Source of the DNA: Minthousia sp045628125
GTDB lineage: Bacteria; Bacteroidota; Bacteroidia; Bacteroidales; Bacteroidaceae
Assembly: GCA_045628125.1 (NCBI GenBank)
Contig: JAZQPA010000106.1
Location: 1 to 28,134, forward strand
Direction of reading: 5' to 3'
DNA: 28,134 nt
A program made the position numbers and the translations under genes. The notes beneath the pieces were generated by a model. The model was given only the letters and a program-made list of their open reading frames with translations. It searched no databases and was not told the origin of the DNA. The first letter of the stretch is position 1; every line of letters starts with the position of its first letter. Below, piece by piece: positions 1 through 6,608 of this stretch.

Positions 1-142
1 CAATGTTATTTCCTTTACCAATCGATAACGGAGCTGAAGACGAGACGGAATCAGTTCTATGCGGATTTCAATGCGGATTCTGGTAGTGCTGTATAGCATT
101 TACGGTTGGTTTATTCGCGGGTAACTGTCCAATTTCCATGCC

Positions 143-457
143 TTGACGTGCGTTTTCCAATCTGATATGTTCATAGGAAGCGAGCCTGAGACCTGGAACA
201 TGGACCCCGTGCTGCTGGAGAAGGCTATCCTGGAGCGTAAGGCTGTGACGGGCAAGTACCCCAAGGCTATTGTGCCGGTGGCTCTGTACGGCATTCCCGT
301 GGTTGAGGATGCTGCCGAGGGCATGGGTTCGTGCTATGATGCGAACTTCTGGCTGTGTGCTGCAACGATTGATCTTTCAGTTCACGTTTCCGGCCAGGAG
401 GATGCCTACAAGGAAGTAATAAAGACGGCTCAGTCGAAATTTAGTGGGGATTGCTGA
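143..457 (+). pseudogene. Remnant of a DegT/DnrJ/EryC1/StrS sugar aminotransferase
   Basis: The 104-residue reading frame carries pieces of a DegT-family PLP-dependent nucleotide-sugar aminotransferase, normally about 370-400 aa and used in polysaccharide or O-antigen sugar synthesis. Three family segments are joined directly: the stretch around SEPETWNMDP with the following helix and PKAIVPVALYG; then YGIPVVEDAAEGMGS; then a C-terminal-half piece around YDANFWLCAATID and GQEDAYKEVI. The region that carries the PLP lysine in intact proteins, between the EDAAE and NFWL blocks, is missing, as are the N- and C-termini, so it cannot be active. Codons here are richer in G/C third positions than in the housekeeping genes nearby. 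The frame has stayed open despite the deletions. The assignment rests on remembered family motifs; the breakpoints are inferred. Confidence 0.7.
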
Positions 458-984
458 TATCATTTTGGATACAGGTTTTGCATGACGGAAGGGTGCTGTG
501 CGGACTGTCGCTCCATGGCCTGCTCCTGCGGTCTTTCAGGCTGAAACGCTGAACAGGAAGACAGTGAGAGAACTGGTAGTTGTCAACGATAAGTCAATGA
601 ACTAAGGCCTTCAGCTCCCACTGATTATCGGGTGAGTCGATCTCAGGGCTCTTTTTGAATACAATTTCTCCTTGATTGCCAATCCAGCAGTCATAATACC
701 ACACAGGGTCTATTTTCATGCACGATTGGCACGAAAAATGGCCAAAACAGGCTGATTCTTTGCCAATCCAGCATGAAAATCCCCGTTGCAAGTACTTCTG
801 GCTGCTGGATTGGTAGAACAACTACCAACGACTCATTTGTATACACAGCCCTAGCGGTATTTAGCGGTATTCAGATGGCCAAACCATTCTGATAGCAAAC
901 TTGGTAAACTTGACAATAGTAATCTCGGGAGCTTTGCCCCACTGTTTTTCGACTGAGCCTTGTTTTCGCAATGTTTTCGCAGGC
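458..984. other. Gene-poor region with short repeats, no intact gene
   Basis: I see no recognisable complete gene in these roughly 530 bases; open frames of up to 75 codons on the minus strand resemble no family I know. The stretch contains short repeats: TTGCCAATCCAGCA occurs at 676-689 and 760-773, and its inverted core TGCTGGATTGG at 803-813; TGGTAGTTGT at 574-583 is inverted at 818-827; TAGCGGTATT is exactly duplicated in tandem at 852-871; TGTTTTCGCA occurs at 961-970 and 972-981. The setting, between a decayed sugar gene and the 3' side of a tRNA gene, fits a degraded insertion of foreign DNA. Confidence 0.5.
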
Positions 985-985
985 A

Positions 986-1021
986 AAAAAAACACTTACG
1001 GAGATTCGTAAGTGTTTTTTT
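986..1021 (-). terminator. Intrinsic terminator downstream of tRNA-Met
   Basis: A 15-bp perfect stem (986-1000 with 1007-1021) around the six-base loop GAGATT. A run of A on the left arm becomes a U-run on the minus-strand transcript, and the right arm gives a T-run on the plus strand, so it could work in both directions. It starts a few bases past the 3' end of the minus-strand tRNA gene and most likely ends that transcript. Confidence 0.85.
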
Positions 1022-1027
1022 ATCAGG

Positions 1028-1101
1028 TAGCGGGACCCGGGATTGAACCGGGGACCTCATGATTATGAATCATGCGCTCTAACCAGCTGAGCTATCCCGC
1101 C
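1028..1101 (-). tRNA. tRNA-Met (anticodon CAT)
   Basis: The reverse complement folds as a complete 74-nt cloverleaf: acceptor arm GGCGGGA with TCCCGCT (first pair G-U), D arm with AGCTCAGCTGGTTAGAGCG, anticodon stem CATGA/TCATG enclosing loop TTCATAA with anticodon CAT, and a T arm with GGTTCAATCC. The discriminator base is A and only CC follows, so the CCA end is not fully encoded. The absence of a C1-A72 mismatch argues against initiator tRNA. A CAT anticodon could also belong to a lysidine-modified tRNA-Ile2, but overall this looks like elongator tRNA-Met. It has a perfect promoter upstream and a terminator downstream, so it is a monocistronic unit. Confidence 0.93.
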
Positions 1102-1126
1102 ATCAATCATTGCTTGATTGCGGATG

Positions 1127-1157
1127 CAAAGGTAAGTGTTTTTTTTCATTCTGCAAA
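1127..1157 (-). promoter_or_regulatory. Bacteroidales-type promoter of tRNA-Met
   Basis: Read on the minus strand, TTTG (1154-1157) is followed after exactly 19 bases by TACCTTTG (1127-1134), matching the Bacteroides -33/-7 consensus TTTG-N19-TAnnTTTG. The expected start is about 1120, leaving a short leader containing a 6-bp inverted repeat (CAATCA at 1104-1109, TGATTG at 1115-1120) before the mature tRNA at 1101. Confidence 0.85.
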
Positions 1158-1246
1158 TCTTTCAGCAAAAAAATAGCAAAACGCAGGCCTATTTTTCCTA
1201 TTATACCACTCATAACCTCTTTATAAAATATAAAAACTGCTAATCC

Positions 1247-1278
1247 TTCGCCGCTCTGCAAAAAATATAGTACTTTTG
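1247..1278 (+). promoter_or_regulatory. Promoter of the lptG-like/ribBA/aminotransferase genes
   Basis: TACTTTTG at 1271-1278 matches the -7 consensus TAnnTTTG. TTCG at 1247-1250 is a one-mismatch -33 box at a 20-base spacing. The start codon of the permease lies 29 bases beyond the -7 box, so the leader is short. Confidence 0.7.
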
Positions 1279-1306
1279 CATCTTGAAACAAAAGTAACGT
1301 ATTTTC

Positions 1307-3268
1307 ATGTTGGGCATCAAGAAACTGGACATTTATGTCATCAAGAATTTCTGTCTGCTATTTGCAGGCACTTTCTTCGTTTGCCTATTCGTGTTCATGA
1401 TGCAATTCCTGTGGAGATACGTGGACGAGCTAATCGGTAAAGGTCTGACTTTTGACGTATTGGCCAAATTCTTTTTCTATTCAGGACTGACCCTGATCCC
1501 AATGTCACTGCCACTGGCTATTCTGCTGGCCGCCTTGATCAGTTTTGGAAATATGGGTGAGCGGCTTGAGCTTCTGGCCATCCGTGCAGCAGGCATTTCC
1601 CTCATTAAGATTTTCCGTCCGCTGATTGTCATTGTGGTCTTCCTGTCTTGCATGTCCTTCTATTTCCAGAATGTCATAGGCCCTGCATCCTACATCAAGC
1701 TATATACCCTGATCTGGAGTATGAAACAGACCTCTCCGGAACTGGAAATTCCCGAGGGTGCCTTCTACAATGAGATACAGGGATACAATGTGTACGTAAA
1801 GCATAAAGACCAGAACACCGGCATGCTGAAGGATGTAATGATCTACACCTTGGGTGAAGGCTTCGAGAATGCACGCATCATTCTGGCTGATAGCGGCCGT
1901 CTGGATATGAGTGCCGACAAGCAGCACCTGGTGCTGAGTCTGTACAGCGGTGAGCAGTTCGAGAATCTGCAGAATATGAACGCAGGTGCTATTCATGTGC
2001 CTTACCGTAGAGAGACATTCAAATACAAACAGACCATCATCGACTTCAATACCGGATTTCAGATGCAGGATGCCTCATTCCTGAGCAGCAACAGCAGCAC
2101 TAAAGGCATGACACAGATTCAGGCGGATATCGATTCGATGAATGTTCAGGTGGATAGCCTTGGAACAACCTACTACCGCGATTTAAACATCTCGCTGATT
2201 CAGGGTGATGAATTCGGAGCGCTGTCCTTGAATCCAAGTGAAGCGGGCACAAATATCAAGCCCATCAATCCGGATGAAGAACAGGAGAATGCGGAAGAAG
2301 TTAAGAAGAAAAAGGTAACAAACGAACCTTTTGACACGCTGATGGAACGTGCTCGCCGAAACGGCCGACAGGACATTGTTCAAAGCGCCATGCGACAGGT
2401 TTCCAATGCCAGCCGTGATCTGGAGTTCAAGCAACTTGTCATCCGCGAAAACGAAAGACTGATAGCTCGACACTGGGCAGAATGGCACCGGAAATTCTCG
2501 TTGTCACTTGCTTGTCTGGTATTCTTCTTCATCGGAGCACCATTGGGCGCCATCATCCGCAAAGGAGGATTGGGTATGCCTGTCATCATCTCGGTTATCA
2601 TCTTCATCATTTATTACATCATTGATAACACGGCATACCGCCAGGCCATCTCCTTGCAGATTCCGGTTTGGATTGGTATGTGGCTGAGTACCATCATCCT
2701 GGCTCCTGTCGGCATATTCCTGACTTATAAGTCAAACCAGGATTCTACGGTATTCAACATCGATGCTTACAAGAATTTCTTCCAACGTATATTCGGTATC
2801 CGCTCTCATCGTGCCATCACACTGAAGGAAGTCATTATCGAGACACCGGATTATTCAGGTATCCAAACCCGACTGGATGAATTGGAAGTCAACTGCCGCA
2901 ACTATGCTGAGCAGGCTCACTTGCTCAAACCGCCAAGCTACCTGAAACTGTTCTGGCGCAATGAGCCTGACGAGGCCGTTCAGCAGATCAGCAACAACCT
3001 GGAGCAGATTATTCTGGAATTAGGCAACAGCCGGAACAAGATTATTGTTGGTGAATTGAACGAATTGCCGGTACTGGATGCACACGCTCACACCAGCCCG
3101 TTTGCCACCCGATGGAAAAACGCCATAGCCGGCATAGTATTGCCAGTGGGTGCTTTCCTCTATTTCAGAATATGGCGATACAGGATCAGGCTATTGCGCG
3201 ATATGCGCCAGATTATCAAGAGTAAAGAAATTATTCAGACACAAATCAATAAGATAATAAACAATTAA
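1307..3268 (+). CDS. LptF/LptG (YjgP/YjgQ) family permease
   Basis: This is an inner-membrane permease of the LptF/LptG family, which with an LptB-type ATPase extracts lipopolysaccharide for transport to the outer membrane. The 653-aa protein has three N-terminal membrane segments (about 14-36, 55-80, 103-124), a large periplasmic domain of about 270 residues, and three more segments (about 400-420, 428-447, 455-477), the usual family layout. It is much longer than proteobacterial LptF/LptG (about 360 aa): the periplasmic domain has an E/K-rich insertion near 325-335, and after residue 480 there is a further 170-residue tail with charged helices and a likely seventh membrane segment near 603-625. 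Start: ATG shortly after a consensus promoter, no Shine-Dalgarno. It is the first gene of a set with ribBA 6 bases downstream. Whether it acts as LptF, LptG or both cannot be told. Confidence 0.88.
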   Translation: MLGIKKLDIYVIKNFCLLFAGTFFVCLFVFMMQFLWRYVDELIGKGLTFDVLAKFFFYSGLTLIPMSLPLAILLAALISFGNMGERLELLAIRAAGISLIKIFRPLIVIVVFLSCMSFYFQNVIGPASYIKLYTLIWSMKQTSPELEIPEGAFYNEIQGYNVYVKHKDQNTGMLKDVMIYTLGEGFENARIILADSGRLDMSADKQHLVLSLYSGEQFENLQNMNAGAIHVPYRRETFKYKQTIIDFNTGFQMQDASFLSSNSSTKGMTQIQADIDSMNVQVDSLGTTYYRDLNISLIQGDEFGALSLNPSEAGTNIKPINPDEEQENAEEVKKKKVTNEPFDTLMERARRNGRQDIVQSAMRQVSNASRDLEFKQLVIRENERLIARHWAEWHRKFSLSLACLVFFFIGAPLGAIIRKGGLGMPVIISVIIFIIYYIIDNTAYRQAISLQIPVWIGMWLSTIILAPVGIFLTYKSNQDSTVFNIDAYKNFFQRIFGIRSHRAITLKEVIIETPDYSGIQTRLDELEVNCRNYAEQAHLLKPPSYLKLFWRNEPDEAVQQISNNLEQIILELGNSRNKIIVGELNELPVLDAHAHTSPFATRWKNAIAGIVLPVGAFLYFRIWRYRIRLLRDMRQIIKSKEIIQTQINKIINN

Positions 3269-3274
3269 CCCCAT

Positions 3275-4483
3275 ATGGATAAAATCAAATTGAATACCAT
3301 TGAGGAGGCCATAGAAGCCTTCAAGGCAGGTGAATTCATTATCGTTGTGGATGATGAAGACCGCGAGAATGAGGGTGACTTCATCATCGCAGCCGAGAAA
3401 ATCACCCCAGAGAAAGTGAATTTCATGCTAAAAAATGCCCGCGGATTATTGTGTGCTCCTATCACCAATGCCCGCTGCAAGGAACTGGATCTTCCTCATC
3501 AGGTTGGTGATAACACCAGCATTCTGGGTACTCCATTCACTGTAACTGTCGACAAGCTGGAAGGCTGCTCTACCGGAGTTTCTGCTGCCGACCGCGCAGC
3601 AACCATTCTGGCATTGGCGGACCCAAACTCTACTCCAGCCACTTTTGGCCGTCCAGGGCACATCAATCCGCTGTACGCACAGGATAACGGAGTACTGGCC
3701 AGAGCCGGACATACCGAAGCTGCTATCGACTTTGCGCGTTTGGCAGGTTTGTACCCTGCAGCAGCTCTGATGGAAATCATGAACGAAGATGGTACCATGG
3801 CTCGTTTACCAGAGCTGAAAGTAGTTGCTGACAAGCACAACATGAAACTGGTTTCCATCCGCGACCTGATTGCTTACCGTCTGCAAAAAGAAAGCCTGGT
3901 TGAGCAGGGAGTAGAAGTAGATATGCCGACCCAGTATGGCCATTTCCGCCTGATTCCTTTCCGCCAATTAAGCAACGGTCTGGAGCATGTGGCACTGATC
4001 AAGGGTACATGGGAACCAGACGAGCCTGTCCTGGTGCGCGTTCATTCATCCTGCATGACCGGTGACATCTTCGGAAGTCAGCGTTGCGACTGTGGCGAGC
4101 AGCTGCATCGCGCCATGATGGAAGTAGAGAAAGCAGGCAAAGGTGTAATTCTGTACCTGAGCCAGGAAGGCCGCGGCATAGGACTGATGAATAAGATTCG
4201 CGCCTACAAACTGCAGGAGCAGGGCATGGATACCGTAGATGCCAACCTGCATCTGGGATTCAAGGCCGACGAGCGTGAATACGGAACCGGTGCGCAGATT
4301 CTGCAGAAACTGGGCGTACGCAAGATGCGTCTGCTCACCAACAATCCGGTAAAGCGCGTAGGTCTGGAGGCTTTCGGCTTGGAGATTGTGGAGAATGTGG
4401 CTATTGAGGTGGCTCCTACACAGTACGACGAGAATTACCTGAAGACCAAGCAGGTGCGCATGGGACATACATTGCATTTATAA
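3275..4483 (+). CDS. ribBA: Bifunctional 3,4-dihydroxy-2-butanone 4-phosphate synthase / GTP cyclohydrolase II
   Basis: RibBA supplies both precursors of riboflavin: the N-terminal half makes 3,4-dihydroxy-2-butanone 4-phosphate from ribulose 5-phosphate, the C-terminal half opens GTP to the pyrimidine intermediate. The N-terminal domain (about 1-205) has the acidic motif DDEDRENEGD at 26-35, CSTGVSAADRA near 98-108 and GHTEA at 145-149. The C-terminal domain has the zinc cysteines C260, C271 and C273 (HSSCMTGD, GSQRCDCG), RGIGL at 300-304 and TNNPVK at 355-360. Both active sites look complete and the 402-aa length is normal for the fusion. It lies between the LptF/LptG-type permease (6-base gap) and an aminotransferase (22-base gap), so it is probably cotranscribed with them; no FMN riboswitch is visible upstream. 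Confidence 0.97.
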   Translation: MDKIKLNTIEEAIEAFKAGEFIIVVDDEDRENEGDFIIAAEKITPEKVNFMLKNARGLLCAPITNARCKELDLPHQVGDNTSILGTPFTVTVDKLEGCSTGVSAADRAATILALADPNSTPATFGRPGHINPLYAQDNGVLARAGHTEAAIDFARLAGLYPAAALMEIMNEDGTMARLPELKVVADKHNMKLVSIRDLIAYRLQKESLVEQGVEVDMPTQYGHFRLIPFRQLSNGLEHVALIKGTWEPDEPVLVRVHSSCMTGDIFGSQRCDCGEQLHRAMMEVEKAGKGVILYLSQEGRGIGLMNKIRAYKLQEQGMDTVDANLHLGFKADEREYGTGAQILQKLGVRKMRLLTNNPVKRVGLEAFGLEIVENVAIEVAPTQYDENYLKTKQVRMGHTLHL

Positions 4484-4505
4484 CGAAAAACATATATAGA
4501 ATAAA

Positions 4506-5699
4506 ATGAATACACTTTCAGATCGTTTGTGCCGTTTGGCACAGTCACAGACTTTGATGATGTCACAGAAGAGCCAGGAACTGAAGGCTCAGGGCATCGA
4601 TGTTATTAACATGAGTGTAGGCGAGCCAGACTTCAACACTCCCGACCATATCAAGGAGGCAGCCAAGAAGGCTATCGATGACAACTTCTCACGTTATTCT
4701 CCAGTCCCTGGCTATCCAGCACTGAAGAACGCCATCGTTGCCAAACTGAAGAACGAGAACGGACTGGACTTCCAGCCTTCTCAGATTCTGTGTTCTAACG
4801 GTGCCAAGCAGAGTGTCTGCAATGTCATCATGGCATTGGTAAATAAGGGTGACGAGGTTATTGTACCTGCTCCATACTGGGTTTCTTATACCGAGATGGT
4901 AAAGTTGGCTGATGGTACTCCAGTCATTGTTGAGGCTGGTATTGAACAGGATTTCAAGATCACTCCAGCTCAGTTGGAGGCTGCAATTACCCCAAATACC
5001 CGTGCACTTATTCTGTGCTCTCCTTCTAACCCTACCGGTTCTGTATACACCAAGGAGGAGTTGCGTGGTTTGGCCGATGTTCTGGTTAAGTATCCTCGCG
5101 TTATCGTTATTGCTGACGAGATTTACGAGCATATCAACTATGTGGGTCGTCACGAAAGCATCTGCCAGTTCGAAGACATGAAGGAGCAGACCGTTATCAT
5201 CAATGGTGTTTCAAAGGCTTATGCCATGACAGGTTGGCGTATCGGCTTCATTGCTGCTCCAGAATGGATTGTAAAGGGTTGCAACAAGCTGCAGGGTCAG
5301 TACACCAGCGGTCCTTGTTCTGTAAGTCAGATGGCTGCAGTTGCCGCTTATGTTGGCACCCAGGAGCCTGTAGAGATGATGCGTCAGGCATTTGAGCGCA
5401 GAAAGAACCTGATTGTAAAGTTGGCCAAAGAAATTCCAGGCATGGAAGTCAACGACCCTAAGGGTGCTTTCTATCTGTTCCCTAAGTGCTCTTCATTCTA
5501 CGGTAAGAAGTGTGGTGACCGTGTCATCAACAACTCTATGGACTTTGCCATGTACTTGTTGGAAGAAGGTCATGTAGCCACAGTAGGTGGTGACGCATTC
5601 GGTAGTCCTGAGTGCTTCCGCATGAGCTATGCTACCAGCGATGAGAACATCGTTGAAGCCATGAAACGCATCAAGGAGTGCTGCGCAAAGTTGGTTTAA
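4506..5699 (+). CDS. Class I PLP-dependent aminotransferase, probably aspartate aminotransferase
   Basis: A 397-aa fold type I aminotransferase of the I-gamma aspartate aminotransferase group. Visible hallmarks: NMSVGEPDFNTP at 35-46, SNGAKQ at 98-103 binding the cofactor phosphate, SPSNPTG at 172-178, the pyridoxal-binding D204 in ADEIYEHI, the Schiff-base lysine K237 in NGVSKAYAMTGWRIGF, and the substrate-carboxylate arginine in FRMSYATS near 375. The likely reaction is aspartate plus 2-oxoglutarate to oxaloacetate plus glutamate; other amino acids cannot be excluded. Codon choice is more restricted (GTT, GCT, AAG, GAG) than in ribBA, as for a strongly expressed gene. It is the last gene of the unit starting at 1307. 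The assignment to family is firm; exact substrate is inferred. Confidence 0.93.
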   Translation: MNTLSDRLCRLAQSQTLMMSQKSQELKAQGIDVINMSVGEPDFNTPDHIKEAAKKAIDDNFSRYSPVPGYPALKNAIVAKLKNENGLDFQPSQILCSNGAKQSVCNVIMALVNKGDEVIVPAPYWVSYTEMVKLADGTPVIVEAGIEQDFKITPAQLEAAITPNTRALILCSPSNPTGSVYTKEELRGLADVLVKYPRVIVIADEIYEHINYVGRHESICQFEDMKEQTVIINGVSKAYAMTGWRIGFIAAPEWIVKGCNKLQGQYTSGPCSVSQMAAVAAYVGTQEPVEMMRQAFERRKNLIVKLAKEIPGMEVNDPKGAFYLFPKCSSFYGKKCGDRVINNSMDFAMYLLEEGHVATVGGDAFGSPECFRMSYATSDENIVEAMKRIKECCAKLV

Positions 5700-5715
5700 G
5701 AAATAAAAAAACATA

Positions 5716-5739
5716 TTTTAGGGGGCCGATGCCCTAAAA
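5716..5739 (+). terminator. Stem-loop after the aminotransferase gene
   Basis: TTTTAGGG (5716-5723) pairs perfectly with CCCTAAAA (5732-5739) around an 8-base loop, 17 bases past the aminotransferase stop. There is no T-run on the plus-strand side, so it is a poor textbook terminator; it may mark or protect the 3' end of the mRNA. Confidence 0.4.
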
Positions 5740-5775
5740 AAGTTCAAAATTTATTTCTAGATTGACAAAAATCTG

Positions 5776-5783
5776 TATCTTTG
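5776..5783 (+). promoter_or_regulatory. -7 box of the ferredoxin promoter
   Basis: TATCTTTG is a perfect match to the Bacteroidales -7 consensus, 47 bases before the ferredoxin start codon. No good TTTG box lies at 19-21 bases upstream; TTTC at 5754-5757 (18-base spacing) is the closest. Confidence 0.7.
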
Positions 5784-5830
5784 CATAGGAATATAAACAT
5801 AACTAACTAATAATTTAAATTTATATCATT

Positions 5831-5998
5831 ATGGCTTACGTAATTGGTGACGACTGCGTTGCATGCGGAACTTGCATCGACGAGTGCCCAGCAGGTGCTA
5901 TTTCTGAGGGCGAAAAGTATTCAATCAACCCAGATGCTTGTCTGGATTGCGGTACATGTGCTGACGCTTGCCCATCAGGTGCTATCACCGAGGGTTAA
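5831..5998 (+). CDS. Small 2[4Fe-4S] ferredoxin
   Basis: A 55-aa ferredoxin of the clostridial type, a soluble low-potential electron carrier for enzymes such as pyruvate:ferredoxin oxidoreductase, hydrogenase or Rnf. The two near-symmetrical halves each carry CxxCxxCxxxCP: C9, C12, C15, C19 (DCVACGTCIDECP) and C37, C40, C43, C47 (ACLDCGTCADACP). The protein is acidic with few basic residues, and ends at the second motif plus six residues, the normal minimal length. It starts at ATG after an AT-rich leader behind its own promoter, and a strong terminator begins 12 bases past the stop, so it is monocistronic. The reduced codon set suggests high expression. Its redox partner is not encoded in the window. 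Confidence 0.95.
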   Translation: MAYVIGDDCVACGTCIDECPAGAISEGEKYSINPDACLDCGTCADACPSGAITEG

Positions 5999-6009
5999 AT
6001 AAAAAAGAT

Positions 6010-6042
6010 AAAAAATCACCGCCAGTTTGGCGGGGATTTTTT
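6010..6042 (+). terminator. Intrinsic terminator of the ferredoxin gene
   Basis: The stem AAAAATC/CCGCC pairs with GGCGG/GATTTTT around loop AGTTT, with one unpaired base on each side, and runs into a T-rich tract on the plus strand just after the ferredoxin stop codon. Confidence 0.85.
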
Positions 6043-6090
6043 GTTTCTTGCAGAAAATGAGCAAGATTAGTAAAAATCAGCGGCAGAAGT

Positions 6091-6121
6091 TTTGATAAAA
6101 GCAAAAAAAGTCGTTACTTTG
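6091..6121 (+). promoter_or_regulatory. Promoter of rplS
   Basis: TTTG at 6091-6094 is followed after 19 bases by TTACTTTG at 6114-6121, one mismatch from TAnnTTTG. The implied transcript has a leader of about 80 nt before rplS. Confidence 0.7.
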
Positions 6122-6127
6122 CACCCG

Positions 6128-6210
6128 CTTTCGCATTGGTCGCTGTCATGGGAAGAGTAACCTGATATGCCAATGTTGAACGACACAACAATTTAATAAG
6201 TTTTTATAAA
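6128..6210 (+). promoter_or_regulatory. Structured rplS mRNA leader, candidate autoregulatory element
   Basis: The roughly 80-nt leader is not AT-rich like other 5' regions here and contains CATTGG (6134-6139) complementary to CCAATG (6170-6175), closing a 30-nt internal region that could form a second short pairing (GGGAA/TAACC side). Ribosomal protein L19 leaders acting as autogenous control elements are known in other bacteria and have been proposed in Bacteroidetes. Membership here is inferred from position and pairing only. Confidence 0.45.
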
Positions 6211-6564
6211 ATGGATTTAATTAAAATTGCTGAAGAAGCATTTGCTACTGGCAAGGAATTCCCAAAGTTCAAGGCAGGTGATACCATTACCGTAGCTTAC
6301 AAAATCGTCGAGGGTAACAAGGAGCGTATCCAGCTGTATCGTGGTGTTGTAATCAAGATCGCTGGTCACCAGAACAAGAAGCGCTTCACCGTTCGTAAGA
6401 TGTCTGGTACCGTAGGTGTAGAGCGTATCTTCCCTATCGACTCTCCAAACATCGAGAGCATTGAGGTGAACAAGGTTGGTAAGGTACGTCGCGCTAAGCT
6501 GTACTACCTGCGTAACCTGACTGGTAAGAAGGCTCGTATCGCTGAGAAGCGTACCAACGCATAA
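6211..6564 (+). CDS. rplS: 50S ribosomal protein L19
   Basis: A 117-aa protein at the full family length. L19 sits at the interface of the ribosomal subunits. Recognisable family features are the N-terminal helix, FKAGDTITVAYKI, RIQLYRGVVI near 40-49, FTVRKMSGTVGVERIFPIDSP, and the signature VRRAKLYYLRNLTGKKARI close to the C-terminus. The gene stands alone, not in an rpsP-rimM-trmD-rplS operon as in Proteobacteria, with its own promoter and leader and a terminator directly downstream. Codon use is strongly biased (GGT, CGT, AAG, ATC), as expected for a ribosomal protein. Confidence 0.98.
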   Translation: MDLIKIAEEAFATGKEFPKFKAGDTITVAYKIVEGNKERIQLYRGVVIKIAGHQNKKRFTVRKMSGTVGVERIFPIDSPNIESIEVNKVGKVRRAKLYYLRNLTGKKARIAEKRTNA

Positions 6565-6574
6565 GAAAAAAATA

Positions 6575-6608
6575 AAAGGTCTGCAGATTTGCAGACCTTT
6601 ATTTTTTT
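6575..6608. terminator. Bidirectional terminator between rplS and the S1-domain gene
   Basis: AAAGGTCTGCA (6575-6585) pairs perfectly with TGCAGACCTTT (6590-6600) around loop GATT. The plus strand then has ATTTTTTTA and the minus strand a U-run from the A-tract before 6575. It sits between convergent genes and serves both; the minus-strand gene's stop codon (6607-6609) touches its edge. Confidence 0.9.

Noticed and set aside
594..821. 75-codon minus-strand open frame with two similar CWIG segments
   Set aside because: The similarity reflects the DNA repeat TTGCCAATCCAGCA; no promoter, family match or sensible domain, so not called as a gene.
851..1060. 69-codon minus-strand open frame starting inside the tRNA
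   Set aside because: It begins within tRNA-Met, runs through the terminator hairpin and through tandem repeats; not a plausible protein gene.
1..1101. Possible att duplication of the tRNA-Met 3' end
   Set aside because: I found no second copy of the tRNA 3' sequence in the window, so no attachment site is claimed.
3885..3995. Long antisense open frames over ribBA, the aminotransferase and glyQS
   Set aside because: They lie in the opposite frame of strongly conserved genes and have no promoter or family similarity.
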